Notes under the pieces: model-generated
What the model saw: the letters and a program-made list of their open reading frames with translations, nothing else
What the model was told of the DNA's origin: nothing
Database searches by the model: none
DNA from: Vitrella brassicaformis
Taxonomy: Eukaryota; Sar; Vitrellaceae
Direction: 5' to 3'
Length of the DNA: 25,568 nucleotides
Assembly: GCA_001179505.1 (NCBI GenBank)
Contig: CDMY01000286.1
Span: 9,918 to 35,485, forward strand
Program-made: the position numbers and the translations under genes
Part shown: positions 9,721 through 18,323 of the stretch, piece after piece
How the letters are laid out: each line of letters begins with the position of its first letter
Numbering within the stretch: the first letter of the stretch is position 1

Positions 9721-12700
9721 ATGCATCCGTCTGAGCGCTCCCTGCAGCGGCGGGCGACCTTCGTGGCGCCTTCAACGCTGGCATCGAGGACATCAGGCAT
9801 GCTGGACCTCCGCTTGCAGAACTCGCTCATCTCCCAGGTCTCCCAGGTCTTTAGGAGGTGTCGGGTGCTAGTCAACAAGCTGTTCATCCAGAACCCAAGG
9901 GTGGCCAACATGTTCGATGCCACAAACAGCGCCCTCAGCTTCGTCGAGTGCCTGATCTACGTGGCAGAATCGTACGAGAAAGATGCGCTTGCACGTGCGG
10001 ATGAGGTGAGATGGATGCCGCGCACACGGAGATGTATCAACCAAAGACGATATGTGCATGCGTGTGTTTGTCGTTCTTCAGTTTTTTGCAACGCACCTTG
10101 CGTTTTCGTTCTTCTTTTTGTTTGACTACCTGCTTCGGCTGGTGGCGTCGCCCAACAAGCTGGCATACATCCGGACGTGGTCATCGCTGCTCGATGCGGT
10201 GACCATCCTGCCCGTCTTTGTGCAGTGGGCACTCAGGGAGACTGTCAAGCTGGAGGTGCGAGTGCTGGACTTCTTCTCCCTGCTTCGTATATTGAGAATT
10301 CTGCGGCTCTATCGGCTTGTAGCCCACTGGGTGCTGTGAGACTGGGTGGACATTGTGGTGTTGTCTTGTGCCTGGCGACATCTGCATGTCGTGTGCTGCT
10401 GTGTGTTCAGGAGTCACTGCTGTATCGGCAAATAGCGGTTGTGAGCCTCACGATTTTCTCGCTGCTTTTCATCACGGCAGGGTGGATGGAACTAGTGGAG
10501 GACCTCGACAACAAACCCGAGAAAGAATGCTTAGAAGAGGTCTGCCGCATGTGTACATCGATTGGACACACAATAGTCACATCGTACATGTGTGACTGTC
10601 TTCGTGTGCGTAGACGATGCTTCAGTATGACGATCTGCCGCTGCGATATCGGGAGCGAATCTGCCACTTGGACGTTCACGACTGGATCTACTTTGTCATC
10701 GTCACCATCTCCACACTGGGATACGGAGACATCGCACCCCAAACAATCACCGGCAGGTGAGTCATTGCACATGTCGTGTCTCCTATCTACCCATCCATCC
10801 ATCAATCAATCAATCATCCGCTTGCAGGATGACCGTGGTTGTCCTGCTGTCAGTGACGATTGTCTTGCTGCCGCAGCAGACAAGCCAGCTCGCTGAGCTT
10901 CTCGATGTGCAGGTGGGCCTCCACTGGCCAGCAATCCATGCAATCAGTGTCTATCTGTCTGTCTGTCTGTCTGTCTGTCAGGCAAAGTATCGCAATGATT
11001 ACTTCCGCATGCCATCGAAGAAGACCGTGCCGCACATCGTGTTGGTGGGTCACCTGCAGGGCGAGTCGCTGCAGGAATTCCTCAGGGAACTCTACCACGA
11101 GGACCACGGCGTGCAAAACCAAAACAGGCAAGTGCTGTGGACGGCACCCATTCATCTGTGTACGACGCACTGTTGATGCGAAGTTGTGTGTGTGGTAATG
11201 CAGGCCGCTTGTGATGATTCAGCACGACCTGCCCACACAAATGCAAGAAGCGCTGCTGAGGTATGCGCACATAATGTGTGAGAGTCAGACGAATGAGTGC
11301 GTTCCATTCAGGAATCCAAAGTACACCGCGAAGCTGACATATCTGCAGGGCAGCCCCACAAACCCGAAGGTGACTTACAACCATTCGACACATGTATCGC
11401 TCGCCAATATCTCTTGTGTACAGGACTGCAACCGTGCTGCAGTGTCATCAGCCGCCGTGGCAGTGTTCATGGTGGACAGGAAGGCCTCCGACCCGCTGGT
11501 AGAGGATGCACGGACCATCATGAGTGCACTGTCAATCAAGAAAGTCGCACAGGCCAAGGATGCAAAAACGTCTATGAGGTATGACCGGACATTGATCGGG
11601 CTGGAGACATGCATTTACTTGATTGTTTCTTGATTGTTTCCCTCAGGTGCGGGCTTCAGGTGGTCAAGGCTGAGTCTAAGATCTTCTACCGGCTGTGTGC
11701 CGACAGAGACAAGGGTGGGGGTGAATTCATTGCGGTTATATGCTTGTATCTCGTACTTTTCGAAATGGTGCAGACATCAAGCGTCAGCGGATGTCGAGGC
11801 GCTTCTCATCGAAAAATGACCAAGTGACCAAAGCAATGCACCAATGGGAAGGCACTCATATGCCATGAAATGTCTGGCTGCAGGTTGTGTGCATAGAGGA
11901 GATATTGGTCAACATCATGGCCAAGTCCTGTCTTTGTCCCGGATTCGTCACTTTGGTGCACAATTTGGTGGTCGCTGCCGGCAGCCTCAGCGCCAAACAA
12001 ATGAGCGACACAAACCTTTTCCCCAATGACGGGTGGATGCGCAGCTACCTAGGCAAGCGAACTGGCAGTATCGACGACACACAGAGCAGACGGGAATCAA
12101 AAATGAGATTGTGAATCCCTGTGTGCGTGCAGAGGGTGTGTCATATGAGATGTATCGCACGGCGATATCGGCAACCTTCTCGGGGTGGGCATTTGAGGAC
12201 GTGGCCAACTTCATCTTCCACGAATTCCACGCCATTCTGGTGAGGACAAAGTGACCCGGTGAGAGGTCATCTCTCTGTACCATGGCGTGCGGTGCAATGC
12301 AGATAGGCCTTGAGTTTTCCACGTCTGAGGGTCCGATCATTGTGCTGAACCCCACATCATACAAACTGCGCGGACACCACCACACAGGCAGCGGCAGGTA
12401 CGCACATGCAGCCAGCAAACAATGTATCTACTTTTTGGTCTGCGTGTTTGTGTGTATCTGCGATATGTCTGCAGGTCAAGCGGCATCTACGGCTACGTGA
12501 TATGCGGCAGCAAGACAAGCGCAGACGACATCGCCACATACGAGTTTCGCCGGGGAAGCAGATCGCCCATCAAAAGGCTCTTTACTCGGACCAGCTTCCG
12601 CATGAGCGCAGTAGGCTCTATGAAACAATCAGGCAGCACACCTCCACACGCCTTCTGTTCGCTGTCTTTCTGGTCGCCGTCTGCTTCTGCAGGAGGCCTC

Positions 12701-15337
12701 CCCCGAAGCCGCGAACCTCCCAGGCGCCGTTCACTCCCGCCGTTCCGCCTTTCCACCAGCCGATCGACACGATCATGACGACGATTCGCACTCCATTGCT
12801 TCAGCAGTGAGCAGCAAGGCGTCCTTCCTGGCCGAATCATCTGCAGCCCCGTCTGACTCGGACAGACACACAATAGCGTCGGTTGGCGGTGGGGGCCTGC
12901 AGCGGAGACAGACGATGAAAGTCATCCGTGAGTCTATCGTCTCAGTGTGGAAACGGGTGTCCTCAGTGCGGCTGTTGAACTTCCGGCGACCGAATCTGAC
13001 GACGACTCAAAGCCGTCGCTTGAGCAGAAGGGACAGCCCTGTGTCGCCGACGTCACCTGCACACGAGGAGGAGACGGGCACTCTGACCGACACGGCACTC
13101 GTGCGGCGACCATCCATCTTGAGGCCGCCGGGCATTCAGCGTCGCCGCTCACAAGTAACAATAGTGGACCGTGATCGCTTCTCGGAGGGCAGCTCTGCCG
13201 ATGACATCCAGCCGCCAATGGCAGAGAGAAAAAAAGAAGAAGCGCCGCGGTCGCCCTCGCCGTCTCGTCGGGCATACTATGGCACGCTCACGCAAGGGCA
13301 GCCTGTGGACGCCCTCGAGACCTACTTCGACGCGGACGACGTCGGATCAAGTGACGATGGACGGATGAAAAGGGCCGCTAAGGACAAAAGGACAACGGGG
13401 CAGAAAAGCAGGGCGGACAAGGATCTGGCAAAGCAGGCCAAAAAGGTTCCTCGGAAGCTCATCTATGAGTCACTCGCTCTGCCGGTATGCATCTCAATGA
13501 ACGTCTGTGTGCGCATGTCTGGCTCACTGCTGCATCGCTTGCGTGCAGGGCACAGATTGTTACGTGCGCCAGCACGTGTTGGTGTGCGGCATGTCCACTG
13601 GACTGATATCGTTCATCAACTGCCTGCGCGCCACCTACCTGCCCGCACACCAGCCGATCGTCATCCTCAATCCCACTGTCCCTGACAACTTTCGACGCTT
13701 GCTGCGACGAATCCCAGACGTCTTCATCGTACAAGTGCGTCCAGGGAGAGGGAGGGGGGTACAGTACTGCTCTCTCTGTGTGCTGTTGGAACGAAGGACC
13801 ATGTCGTATGTTCAGGGGCAGGCGAGTCACTTCTACGACCTGCTTCGCGCCAATGCGTTCGAAGCCGACAAGGCCGTCATACTGCCGCAGCTCAAGAAAA
13901 GAGCGTACGTGACGATCGCCTGCCGGCATGATCTTGTCTCGCCTGCCGATTGATGGTTTGTCCAGGCACGGCCAGAAGGCGTCAGAGGAGCTGGCAGCAG
14001 CAGGAGCTTGCGACGACATCCACGGCCCGGAGAGTCAGGGGGACAGCGAGCTGGTCCATGACAGCGAGGCGCTGCTGATCTTCCAGATGATCCGCAGCAT
14101 CAACCCATATGTGCATGTCATCATGGAGATAGAAAAGGCCTCACATCTCAGGCTGCTCGAGACAGAACGAGTGCCCGAGAAGCTGGAGCAGGTATTGTCT
14201 GCATAGAAAGAGAGAGATCGACATCAATGCATTCTATTCTCTATGTGTGTGCGTGTGTGTCTCGATCAGAGCTACAGGGACCACAACTACACCAACTCGC
14301 CTTTCTTTGCCGCGGGGCACATATCCCTGCCGTCGATCGTCGACACCATCTTGGCGCAGGGGGTGTACAACACACACCTCATGAACATCATCGACGCACT
14401 ACTCGTCGCAAGGCAAGCACGGCCCACCTGCACGCCTCATCCGCTGTCCACCTAGGTGTGTGGGTGGGCGGGTGGTGTCGTGTGAGCAGGACTCAGGACG
14501 AGAAGGTCAAGGCGATTATGGAGAGGAAGGGGCTTAAAAGCTCAAACCTCTTCCAGATATCCATGCCGCCTGACTGGATGTACGCAAACGAAGAGACACA
14601 GAGAAGCGGATTTCCATCTGTTGTCCTTGTTCTTCCCTCACTCAGTGGGGATTACGGGCTGGACGACGACCCGAGCAAGACGTTCGGCGCCCTGCTGACC
14701 TACATGCTCAAACAAATGACACCCAAACTCACACCACTCGGCATCTACAGGTTGGGAGACACACATACACATGGACCAAGCTGATCACGGACACATACTC
14801 ACTTGTTGACCGTCAGGGCTGCCGGCACCTCAGACAATATCCTGCCCTTTGTCATCACAAACCCGCCGAAAGACTTCGGGCTCAAGAACACCGACAGAGT
14901 GAGTCAACGAGCACACACAGACACCCGGAGCACACACAGAGAAGCCAATTTCCATCTGTTCTCCACGTTGATGTCAGATATTCTGTTTGGGCAGCCAGTT
15001 GCCAGCCTACGAACACGAGAGCATCCGTCGGGTGGCCGCGGCCGCCGTCCGGCCACCCGTGCAGCCGTCAGCCACAGCCGACTGCGGGCCTTGCTCCAAC
15101 GCCATCAACCAAGACGACTGGAACACACTTACCGTCAGCCAGCCAGCCCGCACACACATTGACACGCGGAGACGGATGGGCGTGTCTCCCCCTGTGTGTG
15201 TGTGTGTCTAGAGTGAGCTGCAGCAGCTGTCGAGTGCGTTGCGTGGGATCAAGTCAGCCGAGGGCTTACGAGATGACGAGCTGCGTCGGTTCGTTGAGCA
15301 GGCCATGGAAGATGAATTTGCCGTGCTGCGATCATGA
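9721..15337 (+). CDS. Slo/BK-type voltage-gated K+ channel with two RCK domains, 25 exons, 1308 aa
   Basis: Exons: 9721-10005, 10082-10330, 10411-10539, 10614-10756, 10828-10912, 10982-11127, 11204-11260, 11312-11369, 11424-11578, 11647-11714, 11774-11823, 11884-12052, 12133-12239, 12303-12397, 12475-12610, 12693-13484, 13549-13734, 13816-13904, 13966-14191, 14270-14412, 14490-14579, 14646-14750, 14817-14898, 14978-15133, 15212-15337; total 3927 nt. S1 lies near residues 65-90. S4 has arginines at 164, 167, 170 and 173, every third residue. The pore filter is TISTLGYGD (GYG 257-259), followed by S6. RCK1 starts near 298 (HIVLVGHLQG) and includes EGVSYEMYR, matching the BK core. A 264-residue basic/Ser-rich linker (645-908) precedes RCK2 (HVLVCGMSTG, then GIYR and VITNPPKDFGLKNTDR). 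It would conduct K+ across a membrane, gated by voltage and cytosolic ligand. S0 and an Asp-rich calcium bowl are not seen. Splice sites at 11128, 12053 and 14413 use GC donors. Confidence 0.92.
10791..10818. repeat. (CCAT)n(CAAT)n repeat in channel intron 4
   Basis: CCATCCATCCAT passes into CAATCAATCAAT just before the TTGCAG acceptor of the exon encoding S6 (start 10828). Confidence 0.85.
10949..10980. repeat. (TCTG)n repeat forming the polypyrimidine tract of channel intron 5
   Basis: Seven TCTG units run directly into the TCAG acceptor at 10981. The microsatellite itself appears to serve as the pyrimidine tract, so length changes could affect splicing of the first RCK1 exon. Confidence 0.85.
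12693..13484 (+). other. Inter-RCK linker exon with basophilic kinase motifs (part of the K+ channel)
   Basis: This 792-nt in-phase exon encodes residues 645-908 between RCK1 and RCK2. It is rich in Ser, Arg and Pro and probably disordered. It contains RRQT (12903-12914), RRDS (13026-13037), RRPS (13104-13115) and RRRS (13140-13151), all matching the RRxS/T preference of cAMP- or cGMP-dependent kinases. A Lys-rich stretch near the end (residues about 870-898) leads into RCK2. The exon starts after a CTTCTGCAG acceptor and ends at a GTATGC donor, both phase 0. Confidence 0.75.
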
Positions 15338-15440
15338 GGGAATGACGAGGGAGGGGAGGGAGGGGGTGACGAGTGAGTCATGAAGAGGGGTAGACAGACG
15401 GGGAGGAACAGTCGATGTGTCGTGGGCCGTGTGTGGCTTT

Positions 15441-15448
15441 TGTACATA
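15441..15448 (+). promoter_or_regulatory. PUF/Pumilio-like motif in channel 3' UTR
   Basis: TGTACATA lies 104 bases after the channel stop codon and matches the established UGUANAUA Pumilio consensus exactly. An 8-mer can occur by chance, and the UGUA core could equally be a cleavage/polyadenylation element. Confidence 0.3.
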
Positions 15449-15592
15449 GGTGTGTGTGACATACAATTGCTTTGCGTGTAGACGTGAACAAGTGAGACGA
15501 CAAACGATGGTGGCGAACGACTGTCTTAGTCGTGACGATTCAATGGATTGACTGATTGATCCGTCGCTGCCTGATTATCTGTCTCTCCACTC

Positions 15593-15614
15593 GTCCATCC
15601 ATCCATCCATCCAC
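15593..15614. repeat. (CCAT)n short tandem repeat
   Basis: About five CCAT units lie in the gap between the channel and the convergent Lys/Glu-rich gene. Confidence 0.85.
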
Positions 15615-15965
15615 CCTCCCGCCCTCTAGTCAACTACACCCATACTCTAATCAAGCCATCCATCCATTCATCCAGCCATCATTCATCCGTCCACAGCAGC
15701 CACACAGTCAGTCACGCAATGCAACCCAGTGAGCATGTGTAGTGAGAGAGGTAGGGAGTGAGGTAGTGAGGGAGTGTGCTTGTATGGTACATATAGTGTA
15801 TGTCTGTGTGTGTGTGCATGTGGTGAACGGGCCAGCCACCTGCAGTTGCTTTCTGCCTGCCTTCCTTGATGGCTTGTTCGCTTGCTCACTCCCCCCGAGG
15901 CACGTGCGCTATACACCGACAAACAGGCAGGCAGGCAGGAATACCTACGGGTAAAAATATCACAT

Positions 15966-15986
15966 ACACACACACACACACACACA
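15966..15986. repeat. (CA)n microsatellite
   Basis: About ten CA units lie in the intergenic gap, with no overlap with coding sequence. Confidence 0.85.
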
Positions 15987-16228
15987 AAGGTGCTCACACG
16001 ACGGACAGACGGACACGGCGGCCACAAATCGATATACATGGGTGAGAAAGAAAACAGGACGGCACTCACTCATTTCGGGTTAAAAAGAAAAGAAACTGAC
16101 ACTTACGCCATCGCCTGCGGCCCGGTGTAGCGATGAGCTGACTCGTAGACGGGCCACAGACACACACCAACGAAGAATTAATAATGGGAAAAATTCGCGT
16201 GCGCACTGTGTCGGTAGGGTACCTCCCT

Positions 16229-16248
16229 CTCTGTCTGTCTGTCTGTCT
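16229..16248. repeat. (TCTG)n short tandem repeat
   Basis: About five TCTG units lie in the convergent intergenic gap. The same unit recurs in channel intron 5 and near 862. Confidence 0.85.
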
Positions 16249-16782
16249 CCCCCCTGTAAAACTGGCCATGTCTGTCTGTCTGCGTATGGTGCCACCACGT
16301 GCAGGGGTCCCTGTAGCGTACCACACACACACCAACACAGCCATTCCATCCATCAGTCCATCCGTCCGTCCATCCATCCACTGCGTCCAAAAAAGTAAGT
16401 GCGTGAGTGATGAGTGAGTGACACCCGAGCACACGTCAGTCACCAAAAAACGCTTCGACATCTCTCTGGTCCGTCAGGCAGGCAGGCCAGCCATGTGTAC
16501 ACACAGCAGCAGACCACAGACAGACAAAACAAGTACGTACGCTTTCACACCCGCAAGCAGCCACCATGCATCGATCCATGAGGCAGACACCATCCAATCT
16601 CTCCTTGCGTTTCAAAAAATGTCCCCATAAGCGACTCGACAGACAATCAGGTAGGTAGGTACGTAGACGGGCAGACAGGCCAGGTCACCCATTACGTACG
16701 TCGACACATCCATCCATCCATCAGACAGTCAAGCAGCCAGACAGACATCCTGTGGTGTTAGGGGTGTGTACGATTGATTTCT

Positions 16783-18052
16783 CTAGGCCATCTGGCTCTC
16801 CTCGGCAGCAGGAGGGGCGGGGGGCTCCTCGGGCTGCTCCTGTTGCTCCTGCTGCTGCTGGGTCTCCTCGGTGTCGCCCATCACGGGTTCCTCGGGGGCA
16901 GCACCAGCAGCAGCGGGGGCCTCAGCGGCCTCCTCGGCCTCAGCAGCAGCAGCAGCGCCCTCCTCCTCCTCGGCCTTGGGCTCCTCCTTCATCTCCTCCT
17001 CTTTCGGGGGCTCGGGGGCCTCCTCAGCCGCACCTGTGTATGTGACACAGAGCAAGGGGCAGAAGGTGTGTTTTGCATAGTGTGTGTGTTTTGTTTTCTT
17101 GTCGGGGTGCGTTGGTTAATGACCTACCAGCAGCCTCGGCGGGCTCGCCAGCCTCCTCCTTCTTGGCCTCCTCAACTTCTGACCAGGCCAGACAAAGACA
17201 CAGACAGGGAATGACACACATCCCGGGCATGCATGCATACGCATGTGTGTATGCGGTGTGCGGCTTTTACTTTCGGGGACGGCAGTCTCATCGCTGGTCT
17301 TCTTGTCCTGCATGGTCTCGTCCTCCTTCTGCTCCCCGCCCTCAGCGCCCTCGCCCTCAACGCCATTCACCTGCTCCTTCTCGGCCTCCCCCTCCTCGCC
17401 CTCGTGCTCGTGCTCCTCCTCCTCATGGTGTTCCTCTCCCTCCGCGGGCGTGGCGCCCTCCGATTTCTTGGCGGCCTTTCGCCGGCCGCCCTTGCGCTTC
17501 GGTGCCGCCTTGGCCTTCTTCTTGGCCTTGCTCGCCGGCGATGTCGGCACCATCGGCGCGCCCGTCGCGGGGTCCAACGCGATGCCCGGAGCGTCCACAG
17601 CCACACCTGACACACACACAGACATGCACAAGGATGGGAGGAATGGGCATGGGAGGCATGGCGACGTGAGACATGTGTTCCGACGCATCCATATGGCCCA
17701 TGTGTGACTGTGTGACGTACCGGGAGCCACGGCGACCACGGCAGGTCCCTGTTGGGCGACCGGAGCGACAGCCTTCTTGGCTGAAACCTTCTTGGGCGCG
17801 GCTCTCTTGCGCTTCTTCTTGGGATCCTCCTCCTCTTCCTCCTCCTCGCCCTTCTTGGTCGTGTACACGAAGTCAGCTGCACACACACGCCGACACACAC
17901 ACGGACGACACTATGACTTCAGACCGAGGGAATCCGAGGCTTGTGGGGTATTGGGGTGGGGTGTGGGAGGTGTGCGTTCGCTTACGGCTCTTCATCCACG
18001 ACGGAGCGTGCGTGTGACGCCTGGAGCGTCTTGACTTCTCCTCAACCGACAT
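16783..18052 (-). CDS. Lys/Glu/Ala-rich low-complexity protein, probably nuclear, 5 exons, 286 aa
   Basis: Exons in transcription order: 18052-17986, 17876-17721, 17606-17271, 17178-17128, 17033-16783; total 861 nt, all introns phase 1. The ATG at 18052 begins MSVEEKSRRSRRHTH. Then PDFVYTTKKG leads to a run of seven Glu and a KKKRKRAAPKK basic patch (nuclear-localisation type). Two Lys/Ala blocks follow (KKVSAKKAV; SKAKKKAKAAPKRKGGRRKAAKK), similar in composition to histone H1 tails. The C-terminal half is a long Glu/Ala/Pro/Gln acidic tail ending ESQMA. No folded domain is recognised. A basic block followed by an acidic tail resembles histone-binding or chromatin proteins and KEKE-type proteins, but composition alone cannot decide. 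It is divergent from the Doa10-like ligase and shares its promoter region. Confidence 0.75.
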
Positions 18053-18323
18053 CGAAACGACTCAACCAGTCAACAGACACGAACAGTACGATAACCGACA
18101 GACGTCGTACGCTACCACACAGCCACAAAACACCCCAACAATCGGCCGCACCCCCAAACTGCGAGCTTGGCTTCTGGAGTGTGTTAGAGAGGAGGCGAGC
18201 GCGAAACGGAGAGAAATGCAGTGGATTCCCATGCGAAATTTGGCTGAAGGAATTGTACGTGTCAGTTTGATGTCCAGTTTTCCCTCTGTGCATTTGGTTT
18301 GACACAAGAGCTGGTTCCGCAGC
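18053..18323. promoter_or_regulatory. Divergent promoter region between Lys/Glu-rich gene and E3 ligase
   Basis: These 271 bp separate two divergent start codons. It contains GCGCGAAA (18199-18206), which on the minus strand is TTTCGCGC and matches the E2F consensus. No TATA box is evident. Promoter function is inferred from the head-to-head layout, and the E2F-like match may be chance. Confidence 0.45.

Larger units (their letters stand above)
15338..16782. other. Non-coding gap between convergent genes
   Basis: The channel ends at 15337 (plus) and the Lys/Glu-rich protein ends at 16783 (minus), so this 1.4 kb holds two 3' UTRs. No protein-like frame with exon structure was found. It contains CCAT (15593-15614), CA (15966-15986), TCTG (16229-16248) and CCGT/CCAT (about 16350-16380) tandem runs. 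TGTACATA at 15441-15448 matches the UGUANAUA consensus of Pumilio/PUF RNA-binding sites. A GGCCCG/CGGGCC inverted pair near 16110-16160 is noted but unassigned. Confidence 0.7.

Noticed and set aside
15593-15614. Short tandem repeats considered as a CRISPR array
   Set aside because: The units are 2-4 bp microsatellites without unique spacers, in a eukaryotic intron-rich context.
16110-16160. GGCCCG/CGGGCC inverted pair suggesting an RNA gene or tRNA
   Set aside because: It is only 6 bp of stem with a loop of about 27 bases; no TPsiC-like or D-arm consensus, and no C/D or H/ACA box arrangement.
17073-17707. Plus-strand Leu/Ser-rich frames over the Lys/Glu-rich gene
   Set aside because: They are antisense shadows of GAG/AAG-rich exons; the minus-strand exons splice in phase from ATG to stop.
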